Positions 8,536-17,690 are shown, counted from the stretch's first letter. The stretch is 64,000 nucleotides of DNA from Furfurilactobacillus curtus (GCF_045862785.1 NZ_BQXO01000002.1:124001-188000); one strand, 5' to 3'. Made by a program: numbers and translations. Notes: generated by a model from the sequence alone, not told the origin.

Positions 8536-9188
8536 CTAGCTAGTGCCATCAACGATTTAAGCCAACTTTTGCTCTCTGCATCGGCATCAACTGGGATGCT
8601 AAACGGCGTCCCAGCAAACAGCGCTGCCACTTGTGACCAATTCACCTGATCATCAGCTAGTAAGCTGGTGGTTAATTGTTCGATTTGTGCTTGAGTCACA
8701 TTTGCCAGGCGGTGTTGGTCACCATTAAATAGCAATAATAAGTTATTAACGGCCAATTGTTGAGCTAATTGTTGGTGCCATTGAGGCTCCGTGAGTAATT
8801 GGGACACTCGACGGCGATCGCTTAGCGGTACAGCGGGGAGCTCCTTTTGGATGAATGATTGAAAATGCGACCATTGCTGATCTAACACCAAGTAGAATTG
8901 CCAAGGAACATCGCGGTTAAATTGGGCTAAGGTTGCTTTGGCTGCCACCGTTAGATTCCAAGGTAAGGTTGATTGTTGAGCAGCTTGTTCAAGCCAGGTG
9001 CGTAAGAAATGCAGCATCGTCTGTTCGATGACGTCTGGCTGGTGCTGAGTTAAGTGCCAACGCACCGTCAGAAAGTCACTCAGTTGGGTATCGGGAATTG
9101 TACGACTATTTTGTTTGGTAAGGCGCTGGTTTAAATGACGTAATCGCTTTTGCCGACTACTTTTTGCGTAGTGACCTTGTTTAACCAC
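8532..9188 (-). CDS. Hypothetical protein, Gln-rich
   Basis: A 218-residue soluble protein rich in Gln, Leu and Trp, with a basic N-terminus (KSSRQKRLRHLNQRLTK) and no signal peptide or membrane segment. I do not recognise the family; it looks lactobacillus-specific. The start is GTG at 9188 behind a very strong SD (CAGGAGGT, 11 bases upstream). It converges on lplA and shares its final bases with it. Codon use matches the neighbours. Confidence 0.75.
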   Translation of the reverse strand: MVKQGHYAKSSRQKRLRHLNQRLTKQNSRTIPDTQLSDFLTVRWHLTQHQPDVIEQTMLHFLRTWLEQAAQQSTLPWNLTVAAKATLAQFNRDVPWQFYLVLDQQWSHFQSFIQKELPAVPLSDRRRVSQLLTEPQWHQQLAQQLAVNNLLLLFNGDQHRLANVTQAQIEQLTTSLLADDQVNWSQVAALFAGTPFSIPVDADAESKSWLKSLMALAS

Positions 9189-9250
9189 TGCTTGTCTGAC
9201 CTCCTGAAAGAAGTGTAGTTATTAGCTTTATTAAACCACTAAAAGAACGA

Positions 9251-9292
9251 ACACACCCGTTATCGGTGAAAGTTTACCGATAACGGGTGTGT
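9251..9292. terminator. Strong hairpin between the hypothetical gene and the kinase
   Basis: Perfect 17-base arms (ACACACCCGTTATCGGT and its complement) flank an 8-base loop. T residues follow on the plus strand only. By position it could end the minus-strand kinase transcript, although its T tract on that side is poor. Confidence 0.7.
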
Positions 9293-9374
9293 TTTTAAGC
9301 TGGATTGATTAAAATTTATGTCTTAACTAGGTCAACTAGGAATGTGTGCGAAAGCTATTTGACCTAGACAACAA

Positions 9375-10940
9375 CTAATTAACCGATTGTGGTTTCAGCA
9401 AAGCATCTGTTTCAGTCGTGATCTCAGTCAGCGTGTGCATGTCGCCTTCGAGATCTTGATACAGCTTGCGATACAATTCATAATATTTATTGTAAGCTTC
9501 GTGACGTTTAGGGTCTGGTTCAACCTTGGGGCCAAGAACTTGCCATTTTTGCACGTCATCGACGGTTAGGGTATCCGTGCCTAGACCAGCCAACATAACA
9601 TCGCCTAAGTTGGCTTCAGCATCTTCAATGGGGGTGCGAACCGCGTAGCCAGTGATATCGGCAAACATCTGGACCCACCGTTTGGAATTAGTTACGCCAC
9701 CTGCAATGACGATATAGTCACCTAGATCGCGACCGGTACTTTCAATACTGTGACGTAAGGCATAGCAAACGGCTTCTTGGAAAGCATGATATAAGTGAGC
9801 TTTGGTATGAACAAGTGAGAGACCAAAGATTAATCCCTTAGCATCCGAATTCCATACAGGTGCGCGTTCACCCATGAAGTAAGGGAGAACGATTAAACCA
9901 TCGCTACCGACGGAAATGTCTTTTGAAAGCTCATCCAATGCGACATAGGCGTTTACACCACCGGCTGCTTGATCTTGGACTTCTTTTTCACCTAAATTGT
10001 CGCGGAACCACTTCGTAATAGCACCAGCGGTTGCTGAACCGGAGAAGTTATAGACGAGATGCTTGGAATCATAAGGATACGGCCAAACGATCAGTCCTTG
10101 ACCTTTAATCGGTGTTTCACTCACTAGCGCAGCGTTCATTGAAGAACCAATCGCGGCCACGTAACGACCAGGTTCGAAGACGCCCATGCCAATGTTAGCG
10201 GCCCCAACATCAACACCACCGGGAACGATTGGTGTGCCAGGTTTTAAGCCCAGATCAGCAGCTGCTTCAGCAGTGAGACCACCGACGATGGTGGTTGAGT
10301 CAACGATTGAATCAGGCATCATGCTGGCGGGAATTCCCATGGCATCCAACATTTCTTGTGACCAAGTGTTGGTATTAATGTCATACAACCCACCTAGATT
10401 ACCGGCGGCCGAATGGTCGATTGAAATTTGACCGGTTAATTCATAAATTGCGTAGTTATTCGGCGGCAAGAATAAACGAATTTTTTGCCAATTTTCTGGT
10501 TCGTGATTCTTAATCCAGAGAATTTTTGTGTAGCCGTAGTAAGGGTCGGCAACATCATTACCGGTGATTTCTGTTAAACGTTCTGGGCTAATGTGTGACT
10601 TTACCCAGTCTGTTTCGGCTTGCGCACGACGATCCATCCAGATTAGATCCGGACGAACGGGTTTCATATGCTCGTCAAGTGGCACACCGGAGCCCCCATA
10701 CAAACCGCTAATCCCAATGCCTTTGATATCTTCAGGGTTTAACTTAGCTGCCTTAACGACGGCGCGGATCGAATCCTTTACTCCTTTAACCCAAACATCA
10801 GGCCATTGTTCAGCCCAAAGTGGTTTAGGAGTTAAGACATCGTATTCTTCCAAATCTTGTGCAATCAAGTGGCCTTCCGTATCCATTAAGATACTTTTAG
10901 TCCCTGAGGTTCCAATATCAGTCCCAATTAAATAATTCAT
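9375..10940 (-). CDS. FGGY-family carbohydrate kinase (xylulokinase-like)
   Basis: An ATP-dependent sugar kinase of 521 residues. The FGGY N-domain begins with GTDIGTSGTKS (phosphate loop 1), followed by ISGLYGGSGVPLD and IWMDRRAQAE. The C-domain has PGGVDVGAANIG, AIGSSM and IAGGVTNSKRWVQMFADI (adenosine loop). ATG at 10940 has SD AAAGGA; the upstream in-frame extension has none. Gene order SDR then kinase on the minus strand (88-base gap) suggests the SDR interconverts polyol and ketose and this enzyme phosphorylates the ketose, feeding the phosphoketolase or pentose phosphate routes. The exact sugar (xylulose, ribulose or another ketose) cannot be read from sequence. Confidence 0.88.
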   Translation of the reverse strand: MNYLIGTDIGTSGTKSILMDTEGHLIAQDLEEYDVLTPKPLWAEQWPDVWVKGVKDSIRAVVKAAKLNPEDIKGIGISGLYGGSGVPLDEHMKPVRPDLIWMDRRAQAETDWVKSHISPERLTEITGNDVADPYYGYTKILWIKNHEPENWQKIRLFLPPNNYAIYELTGQISIDHSAAGNLGGLYDINTNTWSQEMLDAMGIPASMMPDSIVDSTTIVGGLTAEAAADLGLKPGTPIVPGGVDVGAANIGMGVFEPGRYVAAIGSSMNAALVSETPIKGQGLIVWPYPYDSKHLVYNFSGSATAGAITKWFRDNLGEKEVQDQAAGGVNAYVALDELSKDISVGSDGLIVLPYFMGERAPVWNSDAKGLIFGLSLVHTKAHLYHAFQEAVCYALRHSIESTGRDLGDYIVIAGGVTNSKRWVQMFADITGYAVRTPIEDAEANLGDVMLAGLGTDTLTVDDVQKWQVLGPKVEPDPKRHEAYNKYYELYRKLYQDLEGDMHTLTEITTETDALLKPQSVN

Positions 10941-11028
10941 GGGTTGACGTCCTTTCTGACTGTTAAGGATAGACAGAGGCGGATTATTGCAGCCGCAATA
11001 ACTCGCCTCAGTAACGATTAACTTAGGT

Positions 11029-11805
11029 TTACCAAGCAGTGAAGGCACCGTCAACCAGATAGTCATCCCCAGTTGAGAAGCTGCTAGTGTCGCCAGCTAG
11101 ATAAACGGCAATTCCTTGCAATTCATCTGGACGACCTAAACGACCTAATGGTGCCCAGTCATTCCACGTCTTGATTAGTGGCTTGAGATCAGGTGAACTC
11201 AAGGTTAGATCAGTTCCCATGTAACCAGGACTGATGGTGTTAACCCGCACGCCTTTTTTAGCCCATTCAATGGCGAGTGATTTAGACATTTGAATAACAC
11301 CCGCTTTAGTTGCGTTGTAAGAGACTTGTGGTTGTGGACGGTTAACAATGTGTGCTGACATTGAAGCCGTATTAACAATTGAGCCTTTACCTTGCTTAAT
11401 CATGTAGCGACCAGCAGCTGTTGAGCAAAGGAAGACAGCATTTAAGTTCAAGTTAACGACTTTTAACCAGTCTTGATACGACATTTCTTCGGCAGGAATA
11501 TTTAAACACATCCCGGCGTTGTTAAAGGCCGCGTCTAAACCGCCTAATTGTGAAACAACCGTGTCAACCATGCCCTGAACTTCATCAGGGTCCGTGACGT
11601 CGGCTTTCACCGCAATTGCTTTACGGCCAGTTGCATCAGCAATTTCAGTCGCTGTTGCTTGCGCCTTGTCACCGTTGATATCAACAATAGCGACATCAGC
11701 ACCTGCTTCAGCTAACCCAGTTGCCATGGCTTTACCTAGGCCTTGAGCGCCACCGGTAACATAAATTTTCTTATCGGTGAGTGCCATACGATCTAAAATA
11801 CCCAT
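11029..11805 (-). CDS. Short-chain dehydrogenase/reductase (polyol/sorbose reductase type)
   Basis: A 258-residue classical SDR. The cofactor motif TGGAQGLG is at 16-23; Asp in VAIVDINGD suggests NAD(H) preference. NNAG, the catalytic Ser in NTASMSAH, and YNATK (Tyr-x3-Lys) are all present. SD AGGAGG precedes ATG 11805. It precedes the FGGY kinase in the same transcript. The family includes D-arabinitol, xylitol and sorbose reductases, so a pentitol or hexitol to ketose reaction is the likely role. The promoter region (11806-12019), shared with the divergent ROK regulator, holds a cre-like site and a direct repeat. Confidence 0.88.
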   Translation of the reverse strand: MGILDRMALTDKKIYVTGGAQGLGKAMATGLAEAGADVAIVDINGDKAQATATEIADATGRKAIAVKADVTDPDEVQGMVDTVVSQLGGLDAAFNNAGMCLNIPAEEMSYQDWLKVVNLNLNAVFLCSTAAGRYMIKQGKGSIVNTASMSAHIVNRPQPQVSYNATKAGVIQMSKSLAIEWAKKGVRVNTISPGYMGTDLTLSSPDLKPLIKTWNDWAPLGRLGRPDELQGIAVYLAGDTSSFSTGDDYLVDGAFTAW

Positions 11806-11878
11806 GTTTATCCTCCTAAGGTAAACGATTTTAAAAGTAACATTGGACTAATTGGATATTTAATTCAAATAGTTTTGC

Positions 11879-11973
11879 AAAATCGCTTTATTTAATACAC
11901 CAACAATGTAAAACGTGAGCGAGAAGATGTCAACACTTTTTTGAAACCGTTTTCTAAAATTGCTTTTATTTTT
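11879..11973. promoter_or_regulatory. Control region of SDR-kinase and ROK gene (cre-like site, direct repeat)
   Basis: TGAAACCGTTTTCT (11942-11955) matches the cre consensus TGWNANCGNTNWCA at 13 of 14 positions. Two copies of AAAATYGCTTT(T)ATT at 11879-11893 and 11956-11970 form a direct repeat that could be the ROK regulator's operator. Which -10/-35 boxes are used is unclear. Confidence 0.5.
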
Positions 11974-12019
11974 TCATAATGGTAGTTTTTGAGTAGTGAA
12001 AATGGAGTGAGGGGACAAT

Positions 12020-13141
12020 ATGACAGATGCCATTACCACTGGCACACCGCATTCAGCGGCCATGTACCAGCTGATTTACAACTCAAAAAAAATATCTAAA
12101 CAAGAAATTGCTCAACAAATGCAACTTAGCTTACCGACAGTGACACAGACCTTACATCAATTACTAGCTGATGAGTTGATCGTAACTGATGGAAAGTTTT
12201 CTTCACAGGTTGGCCGCCGGGCGGTAGTTTATTCACCAAATCGCGATCGTCGCTTTGCCATCGGTTTGGAAATTTTTTCCGATCACGCAACGCTATCGCT
12301 ATTGAATGTGATGTTTGAAAACTTAGGGACGGCTCGGTTAACGATTGATTTTACGACTGATGACACTTACTTCACGAAGTTAGCGCAATGGCTCCATCAA
12401 TTTTTGCTGGAGCAAAAAATTGATCAGGACAAGGTGATTGGTGTTGGCATTGGCATTCAAGGCTTGATTTCCCCAGATGGAAAAACAGTCCTGTATGGAA
12501 AAATTCTAGATTGCACTGGATTAACCAGCGCACGGTTTGAAACGGCGTTTGGATTACCAGTTACTTTGTATCATGATGCCGATTGTGTCGCGATGGCAGA
12601 ACAGACCTTGTCTAAGGATCATCGCGATGCGGTGTATCTATCGATTGGTGAACACCTTGGCACTGCGATTATGATTGATGATGACATTTATACTGGTCAA
12701 AATGGTCGTAGCGGAACGATGGAGCATATTACCTTAAATTCTCAGACAGGTAAGCAATGTTACTGTGGACGAAAAGGGTGTTTAGAAACTTATAGCGCGT
12801 TGAGTGCGCTGCTACAACCAGGCGAAGTTATCGATCAATTTATGCAACAAGTTGCGGCCGGAGAACCAGCTGCTAGTGTTCGTTGGCAACAATATTTGGA
12901 TGACCTAGCCGAAGTTATTAATAATCTGCACATGTTTGTAGATAATCGCATTGTCCTTGCTGGCGACTTAGTTCAGTACCTTGATGACGCTGTATTAACG
13001 ACTGTGAATCAGCGAATTCGTCAAATCACGGCATTTCCTGAGGATCGTGATTATGTCCAATTAGGAACGGTCAGGAATCGGCCGGTCTCGACAGGAGCTG
13101 CTATTCCCTTGATAAAGGCCGCGCTTCAAACAATTCAATAA
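12020..13141 (+). CDS. ROK-family transcriptional regulator (XylR/NagC type)
   Basis: A 373-residue repressor. An N-terminal winged HTH (about 12-65; ISKQEIAQQMQLSLPTVTQT) is followed by a ROK sugar-binding domain. The zinc motif CYCGRKGCLE is intact, and GVGIGIQG and YLSIGEHLGTAI are ROK hallmarks. The kinase catalytic Asp region reads HDADC. SD GAGGGG lies just upstream. It is divergent from SDR-kinase and just upstream of the GPH transporter, so it probably represses both sides and is released by the pathway sugar. Terminator at 13148-13172. Confidence 0.9.
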   Translation: MTDAITTGTPHSAAMYQLIYNSKKISKQEIAQQMQLSLPTVTQTLHQLLADELIVTDGKFSSQVGRRAVVYSPNRDRRFAIGLEIFSDHATLSLLNVMFENLGTARLTIDFTTDDTYFTKLAQWLHQFLLEQKIDQDKVIGVGIGIQGLISPDGKTVLYGKILDCTGLTSARFETAFGLPVTLYHDADCVAMAEQTLSKDHRDAVYLSIGEHLGTAIMIDDDIYTGQNGRSGTMEHITLNSQTGKQCYCGRKGCLETYSALSALLQPGEVIDQFMQQVAAGEPAASVRWQQYLDDLAEVINNLHMFVDNRIVLAGDLVQYLDDAVLTTVNQRIRQITAFPEDRDYVQLGTVRNRPVSTGAAIPLIKAALQTIQ

Positions 13142-13147
13142 AAAATT

Positions 13148-13172
13148 AAGACGGCTAGTTGCCGTCTTTTTT
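13148..13172 (+). terminator. Terminator of the ROK regulator gene
   Basis: AAGACGGC and GCCGTCTT pair across a 5-base loop and are followed by six T residues, 6 bases after the stop. Confidence 0.88.
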
Positions 13173-13387
13173 GTTGGCATTAATACACAATCAAGTTGCC
13201 AGGTGTTTAATGAGAAACACAGAATCGTTACTAATGTCACAAAGTTGACTTATTTTTATATTTTTTCCTCATTGCGTCGATTTGGTTTGGGAGATATTTG
13301 TCGAATATATTAGATATTATCCGTATAAGCCAAGCAAATTTAGTTGTTGCTCAATAATGAGCTAGACAACGAATTTACCGCAGATGG

Positions 13388-13417
13388 TTGCAAAATGAAA
13401 TCGGTTACATTTATAAT
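13388..13417 (+). promoter_or_regulatory. Promoter with perfect cre site for the GPH transporter
   Basis: TTGCAA (13388-13393) and a perfect TATAAT (13412-13417) are 18 bases apart. Between them TGAAATCGGTTACA (13396-13409) matches the cre consensus TGWNANCGNTNWCA at all 14 positions, so CcpA binding would block RNA polymerase. The remaining AT-rich sequence from 13173 shows no gene. Confidence 0.75.
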
Positions 13418-13547
13418 GTGGCAGAAAAGAAATACAATTTTATAAAACTACTTTGTTTAAATTGATGGGCTAAGCAGTTTGTTTTGTAACTAATATGACA
13501 TAGGTCATGCTGTGGATGGTTGACCTGTGTTCCAGGAGGGACTTCTT

Positions 13548-15026
13548 TTGAAAAAGTTTGTGTCTTATGCGGTCGGCGCATTTGGTCATGATGCGTTTTA
13601 TAACACACTAAGCATTTATTTCATGATGTTTGTGACGAGTCAATTATTTACGAATAAGGGTGATGCAGCGATGGTCGGAATTGTGACGACGCTGATTGTC
13701 TGTATCCGGATTGGTGAAATTATGTTTGATCCGATTATCGGTGGGGTCGTCGACAATACCCAGACCCGCTTTGGTAAATTCAAGCCATGGATCTTGTTGG
13801 GATCAGTCATTGCCTCTATTGGTTTAATCTTAATCTTTTCTGATTATGGTGGCTTAGCGACCAGTAATCCGATGTTTTACTTAGTTTTATTTGGAATCAC
13901 ATTCTTAATTTTGGATATTTTTTATTCCTTCAGTGATATTGCGTTTTGGTCAATGTTACCAGCGCTAAGTATTGAAAGTAAGGAACGGACGCGCTTTGGT
14001 ACCGCTGGTCGATTTGGTTCAACCCTTGGTGCACAAGGAGTGATTGTTATCATCACACCAACCATTGCCCTATTTTCAAAACTTTTTTCTGGTGCGAAGA
14101 ATGGTCAACAGACACAAGCTGGTTGGCTTGGTTACGCGATTGTGGTTGCACTTTTATGTGCCGGTGGCGCCTTGTTGACAGTGTTGAATACCAATGAACA
14201 ACACAATTTGATTCGTGCCAATGTTAAACACACGAAGTTTACTGAAGTTTTCAAAGTAATCGGACGTAACGACCAATTATTGTGGATCGCATTGTCATAT
14301 TTTTTGTTCGCGTTTAGTTACGTGGTGACTAACTCACTGATTATGTATTACTTCCGCTATCGTTTGGGCGACGTCACAGCCTATACATGGGTTGGGGTGA
14401 TTACGTGTATCTTAGGCGTCATTTCCGTCGCACTTTTCCCAAGCTTAGAATTAGCGATTCACCGTAAAGCAATTTATATCGGCGGCATTGGGATGATGTT
14501 GATCGGCTATATGCTCTTTGTTTTCGCCGGAGCAAACTTACCCCTAGTGTTAACGGCTGTTGCCTTATTATTCTTCCCGTATCCACTCATCTTCTTGGCA
14601 ACCTTGATGGCGATTACCGATAGTGTGGAATATGGGCAGTTGAAGAGTGGCTCACGCAATGAGTCGGTGACATTATCTGTACGACCGTTAATTGATAAGC
14701 TAGCTGGCGCCTTTTCAAACGGGGTCGTTGGGATTGTGGCCGTCGTGGTTGGTATGACCGGTAATGCTAAGCCAAGTGATATCAGTGCAGCTGGCGTCCA
14801 ACGCTTCAACACGTTTATGTTTTATGTTCCGATGATCTTGCTTGTTCTTGCGGCAGTTATTTTCTTCTTCAAAGTTAAGTTAAATGAATCAGAACATGAA
14901 AAAGTAATGCGTCAGTTGGAAGCACGGCTGCAAAAGGATCAGCAGGAAACAACAACTTCTGAAGTTATGACCGACGAATTAAACGCTCAATCAACGATTG
15001 AAGGAGCACCAGAGCATGTACAGTGA
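13548..15026 (+). CDS. GPH-family sugar:cation symporter
   Basis: A 492-residue membrane protein with 12 predicted helices of the glycoside-pentoside-hexuronide family. The N-terminus KKFVSYAVGAFGHDAFYN and the loop DPIIGGVVDNTQTRFGKFKPW are family signatures. It probably imports the pentose, pentitol or glycoside consumed by the SDR and kinase. I chose the TTG start at 13548 because AGGAGG lies 8 bases upstream and the family begins this way; the earlier GTG overlaps the region before that SD. The tail is acidic and Gln-rich with no EIIA domain. It overlaps the next small gene by 11 bases. Controlled by the cre promoter upstream. Confidence 0.9.
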   Translation: MKKFVSYAVGAFGHDAFYNTLSIYFMMFVTSQLFTNKGDAAMVGIVTTLIVCIRIGEIMFDPIIGGVVDNTQTRFGKFKPWILLGSVIASIGLILIFSDYGGLATSNPMFYLVLFGITFLILDIFYSFSDIAFWSMLPALSIESKERTRFGTAGRFGSTLGAQGVIVIITPTIALFSKLFSGAKNGQQTQAGWLGYAIVVALLCAGGALLTVLNTNEQHNLIRANVKHTKFTEVFKVIGRNDQLLWIALSYFLFAFSYVVTNSLIMYYFRYRLGDVTAYTWVGVITCILGVISVALFPSLELAIHRKAIYIGGIGMMLIGYMLFVFAGANLPLVLTAVALLFFPYPLIFLATLMAITDSVEYGQLKSGSRNESVTLSVRPLIDKLAGAFSNGVVGIVAVVVGMTGNAKPSDISAAGVQRFNTFMFYVPMILLVLAAVIFFFKVKLNESEHEKVMRQLEARLQKDQQETTTSEVMTDELNAQSTIEGAPEHVQ

Positions 15027-15252
15027 TCACGATAAAATCCATGTTGACCCAACTAAATCCGCTTTAGCAGTGCTGGGTGGAAACGCCAAGCAGACCGATG
15101 AATCAAATCAACGTTATTTAAAGCGGCAATTAACCGTTTACCTAGAAGCATTGCTACTGGTTCAACAATTTAATGAGTTAGAAACGACCCGTTTTGAGTT
15201 GGCCCAATCAGACCAAATTGCCCGAATTTTAGAACGGGTAATGATAAACTAA
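15016..15252 (+). CDS. Small hypothetical protein coupled to the GPH transporter
   Basis: A 78-residue soluble protein starting MYSDHDKIHVDPTKSALAVL, with a helical C-terminal half (QRYLKRQLTVYLEALLLVQQF). SD AAGGAG is 9 bases upstream inside the transporter gene, and the overlap indicates translational coupling. I do not recognise a family. It could be a transporter or pathway accessory protein; nothing in the sequence tells which. Confidence 0.65.
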   Translation: MYSDHDKIHVDPTKSALAVLGGNAKQTDESNQRYLKRQLTVYLEALLLVQQFNELETTRFELAQSDQIARILERVMIN

Positions 15253-15276
15253 ATTAAAATTTTCAAGTTATTCTCA

Positions 15277-15305
15277 TTGACTTTTAATTATAAACGTCGT
15301 ATATT
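15277..15305 (+). promoter_or_regulatory. Promoter of the metQ T-box transcript
   Basis: TTGACT (15277-15282) and TATATT (15300-15305) are separated by 17 bases, giving a start near 15312, just before the T-box leader. Confidence 0.8.
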
Positions 15306-15311
15306 ATGTCT

Positions 15312-15585
15312 ATTCGAATAGTAAAACGATCTGATCAGGAGAGTAGTTGAATTTGTCAGTATTTAGCGAGCCTCAGACGTGGTGAAATGAGGAGACTGAC
15401 GTTCAATGAAGATGGCCTGTGATCGGCACGATTGAGCATTGGTGAAATTGTGATGGGTGGCGACCTTTAATTCGCACACCGGCTGGTTTAGCGGTTAGTG
15501 AGCATTGGAGTGTGAATTTCAGTGAAATGAGAATGGTAACGTGCGGTAGCGCTTCTTAAAGAGATTTCTTTAAGAAGCGTTTTTT
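15312..15585 (+). ncRNA. T-box leader, methionine specifier
   Basis: The leader has the Stem I GA motif (GGAGAGTAG near 15338), a pairing GTCAGT/ACTGAC, and directly after it the specifier-loop sequence GTTCA-ATG-AAG with codon ATG at 15406-15408 (Met). The T-box bulge TGGT is at 15534-15537 inside GAATGGTAACGTGCGG; its U would pair with discriminator A, as in tRNA-Met. The terminator arms GCTTCTTAAAGA (15551-15562) and complement (15567-15578) precede six Ts. Uncharged tRNA-Met should favour read-through into metQ. The layout leaves little doubt about the class. Confidence 0.85.
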
Positions 15586-15679
15586 GTCGTTGAACCACTT
15601 GGCCGGTTGTCTAGGCTAAGGTTCGATGCCACTGGGCTTAGGCCATTTTTCAAGATGTGATCAAGGGAGGATATTCATT

Positions 15680-16483
15680 ATGAAGAAGAAATGGAAATTA
15701 TTGAGTTTCATCAGTGTGTTGGGAATTCTATTGTTTACCTTGGCCGGGTGTGGCGCTAACCAGGCTAAAACAGTCAAAGTCGGAGTGGTCGGTGATGAGG
15801 ATGCGTCCATCTGGAAAGATGTCGCTAAGACGCTGGCCAAAAAAGACCACATTACCTTGAAGGTGGTTAATTTTACCGACTATACGCAGCCTAACGCCGC
15901 TCTAAGCGACCATAGTATCGATATCAATGCGTTTCAAAGCTATAATTTCCAGCGTCAATGGAATCAAGCCCACAAAACGAACATTGTGGCCATTGGCAAC
16001 ACTTACTTTCAGCCGTTAGCGTTGTATTCATCGAAAGCAAAGAAATTGGCTGATTTAAAACAAGGTGCACAGATCGCGATTCCGAATGATGCGGCCAATG
16101 AGGAGCGTGCTTTAATTTTATTACAGCGCGCTGGACTAATTAAATTAAATAAGACGAATTTGGCAACGCCTAAGAATATCATCAAGAACCGCTTGAAACT
16201 TAAGATTACAACGGTGGATGCTGCGCAAACCGCGCGATCATTAACAAGTGTAGACGCTGCCGTTGTAAACGGAAATTACGCATCGGCGGCAAAATTGTCA
16301 CTGAAGCAGGCACTTTACGCAGAGCATTTAAAGACGGGTGGGCAGTACATCAACGTTGTTTCAGCCTTGAAGAAGGATAAAAATAACGCCACATATAAGA
16401 AAATCGTTAAAGCTTATCAGACAGAAGCGACTAAGAAGAACATCCAGAAGTACTACAAGGGTAATACCCTGCCTGCTTGGTAA
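15680..16483 (+). CDS. metQ: MetQ/NlpA-family methionine-binding lipoprotein
   Basis: A 267-residue substrate-binding lipoprotein. The signal sequence ends in the lipobox LAGC (Cys24), so the mature protein is anchored on the outer face of the membrane. The start of the mature domain, VKVGVVGDEDASIWKDVAK, and NYAS near the C-terminal lobe match the NlpA family, which binds L- or D-methionine for the MetNI ABC importer. SD AAGGGAGG precedes ATG 15680. No metN or metI is nearby, so it is an orphan receptor that must work with a MetNI encoded elsewhere. The Met T-box upstream supports methionine as ligand. Confidence 0.92.
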   Translation: MKKKWKLLSFISVLGILLFTLAGCGANQAKTVKVGVVGDEDASIWKDVAKTLAKKDHITLKVVNFTDYTQPNAALSDHSIDINAFQSYNFQRQWNQAHKTNIVAIGNTYFQPLALYSSKAKKLADLKQGAQIAIPNDAANEERALILLQRAGLIKLNKTNLATPKNIIKNRLKLKITTVDAAQTARSLTSVDAAVVNGNYASAAKLSLKQALYAEHLKTGGQYINVVSALKKDKNNATYKKIVKAYQTEATKKNIQKYYKGNTLPAW

Positions 16484-16558
16484 ACAAGAATCTGGAATTT
16501 AAATCTTTTTATCATTAAAGACGATCTTTAGGATAAATGGTAGGTTTTAATAAGACCA

Positions 16559-16615
16559 AAAAGTCCTTGGCAACTTTGAATCCCTCATGTGAATTCAAAG
16601 TTGCCAAGGACTTTT
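16559..16615. terminator. Bidirectional terminator between metQ and the lacI-type gene
   Basis: Perfect 22-base arms lie at 16559-16580 and 16594-16615, with A/T tracts at both ends. It serves two convergent genes. Confidence 0.9.
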
Positions 16616-16629
16616 AAAATTATTTATTT

Positions 16630-16645
16630 TGTTTCACGTGAAACT
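16630..16645. other. parS-like site
   Basis: TGTTTCACGTGAAACT, 15 of 16 matches to parS, in the intergenic gap between convergent genes. Confidence 0.75.
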
Positions 16646-16703
16646 ATTTTACTGAAAGAATGGGCGGAACCAGTCGTTGGATTGCTTGTGATAGTGATTT
16701 AAT

Positions 16704-17690
16704 TTATTTTAAATGCGCCGGAATTACTAATTTCCCTTGTGGATGATCATCCTTACCGGTCAGGGTGTTGACTAACACTTCTGCGGCACTGGCACCCATT
16801 AAATAGGGATTCTGTGAAATGAGTTTGAGACGTGGTTCAATATCTTTGGCCGTTGCCGTGTCAGAAAAGGCAGTGGCAGTGGCGTGTTCATTATCGAGAT
16901 ATCCTTGAAAAATGAGGCTCGGGATAAATTCTAACAACCAACGTTCTTTGAGGGCAAAGACCAGCGTTTTTTCAGTAGAATTGGTGATTAATTCAACGAG
17001 TTTTTGATGTACTTGGGTATGATTGTAAGATTCTTCCGATACTTCTAGCACATCGACGTTAGCGGCTACTGACTTTATACCTGCGTAACGTTCCCGTCGA
17101 GTAGACGCTTGACCAATTTTAGAAGTTAGGACAACAACGTGGGTGTAGCCACGTGAATAAAAATAACGAGTCGCTTTCTGGGCCACGTCAAAATTATCGG
17201 TGACGACCTGTGTCCATGGCGAGCGTTCCAATTCTCGGTCCACGATGACGACAGGAATGTTGCGGCGCATTAGATTTTGAACTTGAACCACGTCATTAGT
17301 GAACGGTTGAAGAATTAGGCCATCGTACGTGTGCTCATTCACAGTTTTAATTAAGTCGACTTCTCGTTGCCGATTTGAGTCAGTGTCAAACAACACACCA
17401 GTGTAGTGGTTAGCTTCAAGAATATCGCTAATACCCTTGAACAACTCTGTCGAGAAATAGTCATCAATATTGGCGACCACCACGGCGACCATACTACTCG
17501 AGTGAGTGATCATTTGGCGGGCGGCAGAATTCGGCACATAGTTTAGTTGGTTAATCGCATCTTGGATATGGCTAGCCGTCGCTTTGGACATGCGGTCTAA
17601 ATTGCCGTTTAAGAACCGCGAGACGGTCGCAATTGACACATTTGCCAGTGCGGCAACGTTTTTCATGGTTGCGGCTTTTTTTTGCGCCAT
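16704..17690 (-). CDS. LacI-family transcriptional regulator (KdgR-like)
   Basis: A 328-residue repressor. The LacI HTH (MKNVAALANVSIATVSRFLNG) and hinge (VPNSAARQM) are followed by a periplasmic-binding-type effector domain with VVIVDRELE and the C-terminal GASAAEVLVNTL. The closest family resemblance is to KdgR-type repressors of sugar-acid operons. ATG 17690 was chosen over GTG 17699 by spacing to the SD TGAGGTG. It is divergent from the five-gene catabolic operon, with three LacI-type operators between. It likely represses that operon and is induced by a pathway intermediate. Confidence 0.9.
   Translation of the reverse strand: MAQKKAATMKNVAALANVSIATVSRFLNGNLDRMSKATASHIQDAINQLNYVPNSAARQMITHSSSMVAVVVANIDDYFSTELFKGISDILEANHYTGVLFDTDSNRQREVDLIKTVNEHTYDGLILQPFTNDVVQVQNLMRRNIPVVIVDRELERSPWTQVVTDNFDVAQKATRYFYSRGYTHVVVLTSKIGQASTRRERYAGIKSVAANVDVLEVSEESYNHTQVHQKLVELITNSTEKTLVFALKERWLLEFIPSLIFQGYLDNEHATATAFSDTATAKDIEPRLKLISQNPYLMGASAAEVLVNTLTGKDDHPQGKLVIPAHLK

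Noticed and set aside
15312..15585. SAM riboswitch before metQ
   Set aside because: The GA motif, ATG specifier loop and TGGT bulge with competing terminator are T-box features.
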